Shown here: positions 56,156-64,000 of the stretch, in pieces | How the letters are laid out: every line of letters begins with the position of its first letter | Numbering within the stretch: the first letter of the stretch is position 1 | Source: Fimbriimonas ginsengisoli Gsoil 348 | GTDB taxonomy: Bacteria > Armatimonadota > Fimbriimonadia > Fimbriimonadales > Fimbriimonadaceae | Length of the DNA stretch: 64,000 nt | Assembly (NCBI RefSeq): GCF_000724625.1 | Contig: NZ_CP007139.1 | Coordinates: forward strand, 3,100,001 to 3,164,000 | Direction of reading: 5' to 3' | Position numbers and translations under genes: made by a program | The notes under the pieces: generated by a model | What the model was told of the DNA's origin: nothing | Database searches by the model: none | The model's input: the letters and a program-made list of their open reading frames with translations, nothing else

Positions 56156-57844
56156 ATGGACGACTCGCTCAGACTCAGCGAATCGATCGGTGAAAGGACG
56201 GTCGAGGACTACCGTTTTCTGGCCGAAGCGAGTGCCTTGCTGGGAGAGTCTCTCGATTATCAGGCCACCCTTCAGGTGGTCACCCAACTTGCCATTCCCC
56301 ATCTCGCCGATTGGTGCGCGGTTGACGTGCTCGATGAGAACGGCCAGCTCGAGTCCGTCGCCCTCGCCCATTCCGATCCGGAGATGGTGGCATGGTCCCG
56401 CAGCTATTGGATGGCCCATCCGCACGACATGCGGGCCGATCACGGCATGCCGAACGTCGTTCGGACTGGAGTCCCCGAGCTTTACGGCGATCTTATCGAG
56501 GAGCTCGTGCGACCCCGGGGGGTTCCGGATGACGTTATCCGAGATATCGAGCGAGCGGGTTTCCGGTCCGTCGTCCTAGTCCCGCTGCATGCCCGCGGAA
56601 AAATCTTGGGCGGAATGTCGTTCGTCTCCGCAGAGCCGAATCGATATAACTGGGGAGACGTCGAGTTCTTCGGCTTCTTGGCCCGCCGGGCCGGCGCCGC
56701 GGTGGACAACGCCCGCCTCTACACCCTCGCTCGTAACGAAATCGCCGCGCGGGTCGAGACGGAGGCGGAGCTCCGAGCGGGTGAAGAACGCTTCCGCGCG
56801 ATGGCAAACGGCGCCCCCGTCCTCATTTGGACGGCCGGCCTCGATCGGCGGCAGAGCTGGTTTAACCGGGCTTGGCTAGAGTTCACCGGCCGAACCATGG
56901 AACAAGAAATCGCCGATTCCGCCTCTAGCATCCACCCTGGCGACGTAATCCAGTATCGGTCGGCATTCGAGAACGCCTTCGATGAACGGGTGCCGTTTCA
57001 GATGCAATATCGCCGGCGTCGGAAAGATGGCCGCTGGCGCTGGATGCTCGCCCACGGCTCCCCCCTCTTCGATCCGGAAGGCGAGTTCGTCGGTTACATC
57101 GGGACCTGCGTCGATGTCACCGATCAGGTGGCGAGCCAAGCTGCTTTGGAGCGCCGGGTGGAGCAGCGCACGACCGAATTGGTGTCGGCCTATCGCCAGC
57201 TCGAGTCGTTTTCTTATTCCGTGGCCCACGACCTTCGCGCCCCTCTCCGTGGGATCAATTTCGGGGTCGGCGCGTTGCTTGAAGATTATGGAGGTTTGCT
57301 CGACGAAGGTGGCCGTAAAGAACTCTTCCGAGTGAGGGATGCTGCTAGTCGCATGGATCGCTTGATCCAAGACCTGCTGGAGCACGCCCGAATCGGGACG
57401 AAGCCGCTGGAAAAGGTCAATGTGGACATCACCGCCCACGCGCGAAACGTCGCTCGCGATTTGGAAGGGGGCTCCTACGCCCCCGGAGATGTAACGATCG
57501 AGATTCAGGAAGGGCTAACCGCCGAAGCCGACCAGAGCCTTATGCGAGTGATCTTGCAGAACTTGATCGAAAACGCCCTGAAGTTCACCAAGGGGCAGCC
57601 GCACCCCCGCATCGAAGTCGGGTTCAAAGACGGTGTCTTTCATGTCCGAGACAACGGCGTCGGGTTCGAATCGACCCTTGCTCAAAAGCTCTTTGAACCA
57701 TTTGAGAGAGGGCACGACACCTCGAAGTTTCCGGGGACCGGCCTTGGCCTCGCCAATGTAAAGCGGGTCATCGAACGGCACGGCGGCCATGTCTGGGCCG
57801 AATCGGCGCCTAATAAGGGCGCGTCTTTCTACTTCACGCTATAG
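56156..57844 (+). CDS. Cytosolic sensor kinase: GAF-PAS-HisKA-HATPase
   Basis: It has 562 residues and no membrane helix. A GAF domain (about 25-195) is followed by a PAS fold with PAC (about 215-330, ending YIGTCVDVTDQ), a coiled coil, HisKA with H358 (FSYSVAHDLRAPLRGI), and a HATPase domain (N box LIENALKFTKG, G1 VRDNGVGF, G2 GTGLGLANV). This layout is that of phytochrome-like/CikA-type kinases, but the chromophore Cys is not evident. No response regulator is adjacent. It overlaps the ABC ATPase 3' end by 11 bp. Confidence 0.93.
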   Translation: MDDSLRLSESIGERTVEDYRFLAEASALLGESLDYQATLQVVTQLAIPHLADWCAVDVLDENGQLESVALAHSDPEMVAWSRSYWMAHPHDMRADHGMPNVVRTGVPELYGDLIEELVRPRGVPDDVIRDIERAGFRSVVLVPLHARGKILGGMSFVSAEPNRYNWGDVEFFGFLARRAGAAVDNARLYTLARNEIAARVETEAELRAGEERFRAMANGAPVLIWTAGLDRRQSWFNRAWLEFTGRTMEQEIADSASSIHPGDVIQYRSAFENAFDERVPFQMQYRRRRKDGRWRWMLAHGSPLFDPEGEFVGYIGTCVDVTDQVASQAALERRVEQRTTELVSAYRQLESFSYSVAHDLRAPLRGINFGVGALLEDYGGLLDEGGRKELFRVRDAASRMDRLIQDLLEHARIGTKPLEKVNVDITAHARNVARDLEGGSYAPGDVTIEIQEGLTAEADQSLMRVILQNLIENALKFTKGQPHPRIEVGFKDGVFHVRDNGVGFESTLAQKLFEPFERGHDTSKFPGTGLGLANVKRVIERHGGHVWAESAPNKGASFYFTL

Positions 57845-58487
57845 ACGGTTCGATTCGGCCCTCGACGATCCGAACCACCCGGTCCGCCTCTTCCAGCATC
57901 GATGGGTCGTGCGTCACCATCACCAGTGAGCCCGACCCTCGCAACCGGTTCAGTAACTGAACGACGGCCACTCCGTTCTTGTGGTCCAGCGATGCCGTCG
58001 GTTCGTCGGCGAAAACCACCTTCGGCCGCCCCAGCAACGATCGCGCCACGCAAACCCGCTGCCGCTCGCCGCCGCTCAGCTCGTGCGGCAGCCGATGGCT
58101 CTTGGGGCCTAGATTCAGGTCTTCTAGCAACGCCAGGGCATCGTCCGGCCGAGTCACTGCCGGCGTCGCGACAAGCACATTCTCAAGCGCGGTCAAGTAA
58201 CCCAGCAAGTACGGCTGTTGGAAAACGAAGCCGAAATCGCGAAGGCGAAGCCGGCTTCGCTCCTCCTCATGCATTCCGGTAAGGTTTTCGCCATTATAAG
58301 AAACCTCTCCGGTGGTGGGGATCTTGAGCCCGCTCAGCAAGTAGAGGAGGGAAGATTTGCCCGAACCCGAGGGCCCCAAGATTCCCAAGAACTCGCCCGA
58401 CTCGACCCTCAGGTCGACGTCTTGGCAAGCGAACACGGGACGCCCGTGGTCGGAATACTCGAGAGCCGCTCCGCGCGCCTCGATCAT
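57834..58487 (-). CDS. ABC exporter ATPase, LolD/MacB-like
   Basis: Walker A GPSGSGKSS, Q-loop FVFQQPYL, signature LSGGERQRVCVARSL, Walker B VVFADEPTASLD and H-loop VTHDPS are intact in 217 residues. The start ATG 58487 overlaps the permease stop (ATGA). Unlike the 34 kb system, the permease gene comes first. Partner of the FtsX-type permease upstream. Confidence 0.93.
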   Translation of the reverse strand: MIEARGAALEYSDHGRPVFACQDVDLRVESGEFLGILGPSGSGKSSLLYLLSGLKIPTTGEVSYNGENLTGMHEEERSRLRLRDFGFVFQQPYLLGYLTALENVLVATPAVTRPDDALALLEDLNLGPKSHRLPHELSGGERQRVCVARSLLGRPKVVFADEPTASLDHKNGVAVVQLLNRLRGSGSLVMVTHDPSMLEEADRVVRIVEGRIEPSIA

Positions 58488-59680
58488 ACGAGCCGCCGCT
58501 CCACGACACCAACCGGGTCGAATCTTCGGAACCTCAATACCACCGTGCCGATCGCCACGATCAGGATGGCGAACGGAATCGGAATCGTGTATTGGAACGC
58601 CAAGGGATCCCAGACTTGCAATGCAAAGGCACTCGGATCCATGAGGAGCTTTTTGGCCATGACAAGCAGCAGATAGGCCATGCCGTTCCCCAGAATCCAC
58701 CCCATTACGATCACCGCGATCGCTTCCAGAAGCACGCGTTTCAGCAACTGCCGTTTGGTGTAGCCGATCGCCTGGAGCAGGCCGAACTCGACCAGCCTTT
58801 GCGACTGATAGATGTTCATCAGCATCCCCATCATGAAGGTGATGACCAGGGCCAGCGTAGCGATGACCACGTTCAGGATTTTGAAGAGGACGGTGAACAT
58901 CTCCTTCGTCTGTTTCTCGATCTGGAAATACGCCCAGATCTGGCCGTGCTGCCCCTTGAAATACTTGTCCGCCCAGTGGTCGAGCTTGTCTTGGTCTTGG
59001 AGGTTCTTGGCAAACGCCATGCCGAGGTCGATGGGCGGATAGTGGTATGCCCGTTGATACTCGAGGCTGTTCACCATCACCCATCGATCGGTCTCGGCGA
59101 TGCCGACGACCTTGACCCATTTGGGCGAGTAGCTCTCGTTCATGTCGGGTCCCTGAACCGCCGAGCCGATTTTGAGGTTCAGGTTCTTGGCTACTGGGCG
59201 CGAAACCACGGCTTCGGGCGCTCCAGGTTTGGGGAGACGCCCCACCAACGCCGTCATGCCCTGGCGCTTCAAGTAGTACTGCATATCCGGCTGGCTTAGC
59301 CCTAGCATGATGAAGGGCCATTTGCCGACGATGCTTTTCACCTGCGACCCGCTTGCCCGGCAGGTCACGATTCGGTCGAGCGGCACCGGGCTGTGCTTTC
59401 GAACGTCGTCCAAGAGCTTCGGCGTTTGGGACGTGTCTCCCCGGGGGGTGATTCCGACCATCTCCTTCGAGTAGGCGTAGATCACGCGAATGGAATACGG
59501 AATCGAGTCGATCATCGAAATGATGCTGGAGACCAGCATCACGGCGAGCATGATGACGCTCGTCAGCGGGATCGTCTTACCGGCGTTCCGCAGCAGATAC
59601 GTCGAGGGCGCGAGCGGTCGAAGGATCGCACGCGCCCTCGTCCGGGGCACTTTCTGGGCAGCTTGTTCTTGGGCAGTCAA
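58484..59680 (-). CDS. ABC exporter permease, FtsX-like, single FtsX domain
   Basis: One N-terminal helix (PLTSVIMLAVMLVSSIISMI) is followed by a periplasmic MacB-like domain (about 70-250) and three C-terminal helices (about 260-390) with the FtsX segment SQRLVEFGLLQAIGYTKRQL. The start is uncertain: the frame is open to TTG 59764, but its first part is close to repeat DNA. TTG 59680 gives a sensible N-terminus without a good ribosome site. The substrate is unknown. Confidence 0.8.
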   Translation of the reverse strand: MTAQEQAAQKVPRTRARAILRPLAPSTYLLRNAGKTIPLTSVIMLAVMLVSSIISMIDSIPYSIRVIYAYSKEMVGITPRGDTSQTPKLLDDVRKHSPVPLDRIVTCRASGSQVKSIVGKWPFIMLGLSQPDMQYYLKRQGMTALVGRLPKPGAPEAVVSRPVAKNLNLKIGSAVQGPDMNESYSPKWVKVVGIAETDRWVMVNSLEYQRAYHYPPIDLGMAFAKNLQDQDKLDHWADKYFKGQHGQIWAYFQIEKQTKEMFTVLFKILNVVIATLALVITFMMGMLMNIYQSQRLVEFGLLQAIGYTKRQLLKRVLLEAIAVIVMGWILGNGMAYLLLVMAKKLLMDPSAFALQVWDPLAFQYTIPIPFAILIVAIGTVVLRFRRFDPVGVVERRLV

Positions 59681-59764
59681 AGGAAGTTCTACGCGGTCTG
59701 AAGCGCTATTGATTATGGGACAACCGCCAAACCCCCTCCTCCGTTCCACAACCTGGTACGGCAA

Positions 59765-59933
59765 GTAGCGTCGGCGCCCTCGCCGATGATTCCGGTGTAC
59801 CTTCGGTACACCAGTAGCCGCAGGTTGGCTCGTACCTGCGTGAGAGCCTCCGAAAGATCCGCATGTTTGGTCACGAGACGAAACACCCTCACGCAGGTAC
59901 GAGCCAACCTGCGGCTACAACGCTTCGCGTTAG
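59765..59933. repeat. Composite A-B-B' hairpin repeat
   Basis: A family A core with a C(UUCG)G-capped hairpin (GTGTACCTTCGGTACAC) is followed by a family B hairpin (AGCCGCAGGTTGGCTCGTACC). After a spacer containing GGTCACGAGACGAAAC comes an inverted family B copy ending ACAACGCTTCGCGTTAG. The last 68 bp match 27151-27218. Confidence 0.85.
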
Positions 59934-59941
59934 ATTGCTCC

Positions 59942-61213
59942 CTACCGTCGCCGGCGATAGCGCAGAAAGAGCTCGTCGCCAATCACCTGCTCGCTCATCA
60001 GCTCGAATCGAAGAAGCGCCTCCCGCGGAAGCGGGTCTCCGCCGGCATAGGTGGGCAGGCCGTGCCCAAGCTTCACTTTCGGGGCGACGGTCCAGAACAG
60101 CTCGTCGACCAAATCGAGCCGCAAAAGTTCGGCATTCAACTCGCTGCCTCCGGAGACGAGCAGCCGCTCGACTCCCATTTCTTTCCGAAGGCGGCTCAGG
60201 AGCAAGGGAAAATCGAGCGAATCGCGCCCTGCCCGCAGCACCTGCGTCTGGCCGAACGGCTCGACGGCTGCCGACTCGCACGCCGCGACGTACGACTCCC
60301 CGCATTCGAAGAAGGCGGCATGTTGCGGCACGTCGCCGGAACGGGTCACCGCGATCCGGCGCGGCGACATTGGGTCCCAAGCTGGGCTGGTGGCTCGGAT
60401 CGTCTGGGCACCGGTCATGATCGCATCGGCTGCCGACTCGATCCGCCGCATCAGCAGGCGGTCGATTTTTGAGCCAAGGTCGCTAACGCTCTCGTCGCGG
60501 GTCCCGCTCACGCTCTTCCCGTCGATCGTCGTCACCATGTTGATAAAGGTGTACGGGCGGTCGACCGGGGCGGCGGGGAAAGCCAGATCGGAGTAGAGAC
60601 TGGTCCCCTCCGGTGCGCCAAGCGCGTTCTTAACCGCCTGCCGAAGCACAACGTACGGCTGTTCGGCATACTTTTCGCCTCCGATAAAGAAGGTCGGCAC
60701 GTTGTACACCCCACTCGCGTAAGCGTCCTCGTCGAACCCGATAATCTTGTCTTCGAATCGCCGGTTACGGATTGCGTCGTCCAAGGCGTCCAGATCCATA
60801 ACGATCCCGGCGGCCAGCCTCCGCAAGACGACTGGATCGTTGATCGTCTCCCCGTCTTCCCAAAGTGCTCGGTAAAGCCGTTCCACCAGCGCGTCGGCGA
60901 CCCCTTCGGTCTTGGCGTACTCTACCGCCTCGTGGGCGTTGTGCGTGCGCATCTGCTTGGGCCGCTCTGCCGCCGGCATCACCACGCCGTCGGCAGCCTT
61001 GATGAGGTCGAACCGGCTCGGGGTGGGAGCCTTGTTGGCAGGAGGCGGAGAGGCGGGCGTGGAGGTTGACCACTCCAACGCATCCGGAATCAACTCATAT
61101 GAGAGCCACTCGAACGAGACGCCGAACTCTCGTTCCAGCCGACGCGCCTGCAATAGGCCGACCCAGCACCACGGGCAGATGAAATCGTGAGCGACGGGTA
61201 TCGTGACTACCAT
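59942..61213 (-). CDS. Fusion of DsbA/FrnE-like oxidoreductase and RibD-type reductase
   Basis: Residues 1-205 are a FrnE-type DsbA domain: CxxC at C13-C16 (DFICPWCWVGL), a helical insertion, and the cis-Pro loop YNVPTFFIGG. Residues 218-423 are a RibD C-terminal / dihydrofolate-reductase-like domain (FINMVTTIDGKSVSG, ADAIMTGAQTIRA, ERLLVSGGSELNAELLR, ELFWTVAPKV). No signal peptide, so the protein is cytosolic. ATG 61213; the longer frame to 61453 overlaps a divergent lipoprotein gene. The two domains are normally separate proteins. Substrates are not inferable. Confidence 0.85.
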   Translation of the reverse strand: MVVTIPVAHDFICPWCWVGLLQARRLEREFGVSFEWLSYELIPDALEWSTSTPASPPPANKAPTPSRFDLIKAADGVVMPAAERPKQMRTHNAHEAVEYAKTEGVADALVERLYRALWEDGETINDPVVLRRLAAGIVMDLDALDDAIRNRRFEDKIIGFDEDAYASGVYNVPTFFIGGEKYAEQPYVVLRQAVKNALGAPEGTSLYSDLAFPAAPVDRPYTFINMVTTIDGKSVSGTRDESVSDLGSKIDRLLMRRIESAADAIMTGAQTIRATSPAWDPMSPRRIAVTRSGDVPQHAAFFECGESYVAACESAAVEPFGQTQVLRAGRDSLDFPLLLSRLRKEMGVERLLVSGGSELNAELLRLDLVDELFWTVAPKVKLGHGLPTYAGGDPLPREALLRFELMSEQVIGDELFLRYRRRR

Positions 61214-61571
61214 GCTTCGATTCTGGCGCAGGCTGCTAGGCGCCTGTTCCATCGCATGCCTATCGTTAGGCTGTGCCAACCAGAACCTGCAGGGTCGTTG
61301 GCGAGGCGAGTTCCCGCTTGATAATGCTAAGGGTTGCGTGCTAAACCTGTACGCTGCGAGTCGCTTTGATCTCGGTTGCACCGACTGGGTCGGCGGCGGA
61401 AGCTTCGACGAGGTCGACGGCGACATCCGGTTCAATTTCGCCATCCTATCCAAACACGGCAGCCGGGTCGATAAGCCGCCGCCGATGACGTTCGAGAAGT
61501 CCCAGACCGGGAATCACCTAACCCTAACTATCCGCCACGGCAGCTCCTACCGCCTCGAGCGTCACCTTTAG
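61212..61571 (+). CDS. Small hypothetical lipoprotein
   Basis: It has 119 residues. The lipobox is SLGC (Cys21) after a basic start (MLRFWRR). The mature part is a compact beta domain (LQGRWRGEF, CVLNLYAASRFDLGC, FEKSQTGNHLTLTIRHGSSYRL) resembling small lipocalin-like lipoproteins. ATG 61212 shares the CATG tetranucleotide with the opposite-strand start of the fusion gene. Confidence 0.7.
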   Translation: MLRFWRRLLGACSIACLSLGCANQNLQGRWRGEFPLDNAKGCVLNLYAASRFDLGCTDWVGGGSFDEVDGDIRFNFAILSKHGSRVDKPPPMTFEKSQTGNHLTLTIRHGSSYRLERHL

Positions 61572-61594
61572 CCCGAGCAAAAGCTCTTCGAGCG

Positions 61595-62575
61595 CTAGAG
61601 CGCGACCGCTTGCCCCAGATCCGCGCTCCGATACCCCGCCAGCGCGACGCGCGCCGCTTGGAACCCGTCGAACCCGGTCACCGCCGCCTCCCGGCGAGCG
61701 AGGCAGGCTTGCACGAACTCCTCGACCATCGCCCGGTCCGCGTCGCTCCCCCACCCTTGCGATTGGTGGGCCGGCGAACTCGAGAGAGTGTAGAGCTGCG
61801 CGTCGCTGCCAAACAGGTCGACCTCGATCGTCCCTTCGTCGCCGACGACGTTCATGGTGACGTCCCCCCACGTTCGGTACGTTTTCGGACGAGACCACGA
61901 AGAGTCAAGTGTGGCGAAGATTCCGCTGGGAAACTCGATCGTCAGCATCGCGGTGTCTTCCCAATCCTGGTGGTACACGTTCGACCCGGTCTGGGCTTGC
62001 ACCCGTACCGGCTCCTCTTGGAGCAGGTCGCGAAGGAGATCCGCGACGTGGACGACGTGGTCGATCATCGCCCCGCCTCCCGATTTCTCCCGCTCGATAA
62101 ACCAGCCGCCTGGGCATTGCCCCCGGTTCGTGGCGCAGATCGCCCGAATCTTGCCGATCTCCCCCGCGCGAACCTTCTCCCGAAGCTCCATGTAGGCAGG
62201 AACGAATCGGCACGGAAAGGCGGTCATCAGCACCACTCCCGCTTCCTTCACCGCCGCGAGCAACCGCGCGCCCTCCTCTTCCGACGTAACCAGCGGCTTC
62301 TCACAGAGGATATGCTTGCCCGCCTTCGCGGCCAGGATGCCAAGCTCGGCGTGCCGCTTATTCTCGGTGGTGATGCAGACCGCGTCGCATGCCGCGAGCA
62401 AGTCGTCGAAGTACCCAGTGTAGGTGATGCCCGCCTGCTGGGCAAACGTCTCCCCGCGCTCTACCTCGTCGTCCCAAATCCCCACGATCTGCGCATCCGG
62501 ATGCCCCCTTAAACAAGAGACGTAGCTCCAGCAGTGCATGTGAGCGCAGGTGAGGATCCCGATTCGAAGCGGCAT
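61595..62575 (-). CDS. Gfo/Idh/MocA family oxidoreductase
   Basis: An N-terminal Rossmann domain (RIGILTCAHMHCWSYVSCLRG) with the hallmark CEKPLVTSEEE, then a C-terminal dimerisation and substrate domain (GAMIDHVVHVADLLRDLL). It acts on a sugar or cyclitol using NAD(P). The first loop has an unusual HMHC instead of the common GxGxxA, as in some of the glycosyl-hydrolase-linked members. ATG 62575 is preferred over TTG 62584. Confidence 0.9.
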   Translation of the reverse strand: MPLRIGILTCAHMHCWSYVSCLRGHPDAQIVGIWDDEVERGETFAQQAGITYTGYFDDLLAACDAVCITTENKRHAELGILAAKAGKHILCEKPLVTSEEEGARLLAAVKEAGVVLMTAFPCRFVPAYMELREKVRAGEIGKIRAICATNRGQCPGGWFIEREKSGGGAMIDHVVHVADLLRDLLQEEPVRVQAQTGSNVYHQDWEDTAMLTIEFPSGIFATLDSSWSRPKTYRTWGDVTMNVVGDEGTIEVDLFGSDAQLYTLSSSPAHQSQGWGSDADRAMVEEFVQACLARREAAVTGFDGFQAARVALAGYRSADLGQAVAL

Positions 62576-62585
62576 GCCGTCCAAT

Positions 62586-62966
62586 TTACTCCGCTCCGCC
62601 GATCGGCGACGCGAACCGAATCCCGAACCCGTCTGGGTCGAGCACCGTGAAGTCCCGCAACCCGTAATACCGGTCCCCGATCGGAGCCATCACATCCAAC
62701 CCGAGCCTGCTCACGCGGTCCCAAATCTCATCGACATCCGCCACCATCACCCGCACATTCGCCTGCGTCCCCCGGGGCAATAGCTCCGCCGGCCGCTCGT
62801 CGAGAAACAGCTCGCACCCTTCCCAAGTCAGCACGGCAAACCCGCCATCTACCCGACCTTGCTGGAAGCCGAGCTCCGCGTAGAAAGCTAGCGACCGCCG
62901 GAGATCGGACACGAAAACTTCGACCACTAACTGACGTTGCGGAGGCACGAATGGTGATTTAGACAC
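62586..62966 (-). CDS. VOC-family protein
   Basis: It has 126 residues and two VOC units (VVEVFVSDLRRSLAFYAELG; NVRVMVADVDEIWDRVSRLG), ending RDFTVLDPDGFGIRFASP. This is the bleomycin-resistance/dioxygenase-like layout. GTG 62966 is chosen, with GGAAG next to it; the frame extends to 63017. It lies 10 bp upstream of the oxidoreductase gene, probably in one operon. Confidence 0.8.
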   Translation of the reverse strand: MSKSPFVPPQRQLVVEVFVSDLRRSLAFYAELGFQQGRVDGGFAVLTWEGCELFLDERPAELLPRGTQANVRVMVADVDEIWDRVSRLGLDVMAPIGDRYYGLRDFTVLDPDGFGIRFASPIGGAE

Positions 62967-63178
62967 CTTCCAAGGGTAGCATCGGATGGGCTTGGAGCGC
63001 GGTCGTCCCGCCCGCACCCCGGACTCCGGGCGTCTCGCCCGGCCACCGGCATGCTTCCAACTTCAGCAATGAGGGGCCTGCCCGCAGCCACGTCCATCCG
63101 GCACCTACGCCACGGGCACAACCTATTGCTGCTGCGACTCTTTCCCGAGTTGTATCACAAAACCGCACCTAATCTACG
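62967..63178. other. Intergenic region without recognised features
   Basis: GC-rich sequence with small inverted repeats (GCACCCCGGACTCCGGGCG, CCCGGCCACCGG) between the VOC start and the SGNH stop. It looks like degenerate hairpin repeats; I see no gene or RNA. Confidence 0.4.
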
Positions 63179-64000
63179 CTACGGATGGATTGGAGGTCGG
63201 TAGATCCTAACCCGGGAGATAGGGCCAGGGTGGCCATCGAGAGTAAATAGGTCCAGCGTGTGGCGGCCATTGCGGAGACCCTGGGCGACGGTGGTGGCGT
63301 ACTCGAGTGACGAGTCCGGCATCGGCGGAGGGAGATAGGAGTCGAGGTAGCCGGGGACGACGCGCCAGTGGACCTTAAAGCCGACGGGAGTAGCCGGCGT
63401 TCCGACGCGCTGGGCGTAGTCCAAAGTCCAGTCGACCCGGCGGATGACGATGCGGCCGGACCGGGAGACGAAGTCGGCGGCTGTGCTCCCTTGGCCGTCC
63501 CATCCGGTGACGGAGCCTCGGACATCGAAGATGAAGTTTCCGTCGGGGGCCACGGCGGTCACGGTGGCGGTCCAGTCCTCGACGAGCGGCCGGGTGCGAG
63601 GCGGCTGGAACTGGAGAATGGCGGGGAACCACGCCGCTCGAAGCGGGCTCGGCCGGGTGAAGATGTACGTCCCGATCGTGGCAGAGGGTGGTCGGCCGTC
63701 GATCAACACCCTGACCTTCGTCGTCGGGCGCGCCTTTTTTCCCGTGAAGTTCCGCCCTGGTATCAAGTCGACCCGATTGCCCTGAAAGGCAAGGCGGTAA
63801 TGTCCTTTGCTCCAGTGAATCAATCCTCCGTAAGCGACGCCCGCCCACGCCTTACGGGGCAGCGTCGGGTCGTATCGGAAGATAGGTTTGAGTAGAGATG
63901 CCATGAGGTGGTTGCCCCGCTCGTTCGGATGGGTTCCGTCCACCGTGAGGTCGAGCGGCTGGAGACCCTCTCGCAGCACCAGATCCTTCCAGGGTTGGCG
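63179..64000 (-). CDS. SGNH/GDSL-type hydrolase, 5' end cut by the window edge
   Basis: The visible part is the C-terminal half. It begins with sequence leading into DLTVDGTHPNERGNHLMA, the block V motif that carries the catalytic Asp and His of SGNH hydrolases. About 230 residues follow, forming a beta-sandwich-like region (VRVLIDGRPPSATIG, TATVTAVAPDGNFIFDV, HTLDLFTLDGHPGPISRVRIY), perhaps carbohydrate-binding. The frame is open to the last base of the window; the nucleophile Ser lies outside. Likely an exported esterase. Confidence 0.72.
   Translation of the reverse strand, partial: RQPWKDLVLREGLQPLDLTVDGTHPNERGNHLMASLLKPIFRYDPTLPRKAWAGVAYGGLIHWSKGHYRLAFQGNRVDLIPGRNFTGKKARPTTKVRVLIDGRPPSATIGTYIFTRPSPLRAAWFPAILQFQPPRTRPLVEDWTATVTAVAPDGNFIFDVRGSVTGWDGQGSTAADFVSRSGRIVIRRVDWTLDYAQRVGTPATPVGFKVHWRVVPGYLDSYLPPPMPDSSLEYATTVAQGLRNGRHTLDLFTLDGHPGPISRVRIYRPPIHP

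Noticed and set aside
3933-59933. Intergenic repeats as insertion sequences
   Set aside because: They are 70-170 bp hairpin composites without a transposase frame or target-site duplications that I can see. They are better treated as REP-like elements.

Overview
The window is a 64 kb stretch of high-GC bacterial chromosome and probably comes from the Armatimonadota, most likely the Fimbriimonadia. The best sign is three tandem prepilin-like proteins that share the block [18 protein letters not shown] followed by FPVFAQAK, a combination typical of that phylum. Many small lipoproteins, a bacterial tricorn protease and dense hairpin repeats between genes fit the same picture. This assignment is inferred from protein character, since there is no rRNA in the window. 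I saw no tRNA, CRISPR array, prophage or transposase.

Layout. 0-7 kb: an operon of DUF4446, ECF sigma factor and anti-sigma factor, divergent from lepB and a NUDIX hydrolase; then a glutaminyl-cyclase-like M28 hydrolase, a stand-alone 5'-nucleotidase C-terminal domain and an isolated rplK. 7-10.4 kb: a tightly packed acyl-CoA or leucine catabolism operon (E2 acyltransferase, C26 glutamine-amidase-like hydrolase, biotinyl carrier, HMG-CoA lyase). 10.2-12.4 kb: a polytopic membrane protein with the aspartates and PAL motif of presenilin-type proteases, next to a GT4 glycosyltransferase. 13-21 kb: a two-component system divergent from a TolC / adaptor / RND efflux operon. 21-27 kb: a PepSY protein, a beta-propeller protein, a lipoprotein/pseudopilin hybrid and tricorn. 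27-31 kb: a DnaA-N-like protein, an MBL hydrolase, a FliA/WhiG sigma factor and a parvulin-like lipoprotein. 31.7-36 kb: a MacB/FtsX-type ABC exporter and speE. 36-39.7 kb: three modules, each a pseudopilin followed by a very small lipoprotein. 40-44.5 kb: an ABC-F protein, an MFS transporter, and a MerR regulator with an aldo/keto reductase. 44.7-49.4 kb: one 1582-residue glycosidase/esterase fusion. 50-56 kb: VOC proteins, tsaE, GDPD, an ornithine-cyclodeaminase-like enzyme, DinB and PadR with a HAAS protein. 56-64 kb: an orphan hybrid sensor kinase, a second ABC exporter, a DsbA-RibD fusion, an oxidoreductase and a truncated SGNH hydrolase.

Genes that work together. The clearest units are sigma plus anti-sigma, the two-component system with the RND pump, the two ABC ATPase/FtsX pairs, MerR with its reductase, PadR with its HAAS partner, and the pseudopilin/lipoprotein modules. 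The intergenic DNA is full of hairpin repeats whose stems show compensatory base changes, so they are probably selected as RNA structure. The most notable items are the presenilin-like protein, the covarying hairpin arrays, a complex palindrome at 41.5 kb, the pseudopilin/mini-lipoprotein triplet and several unusual fusions.
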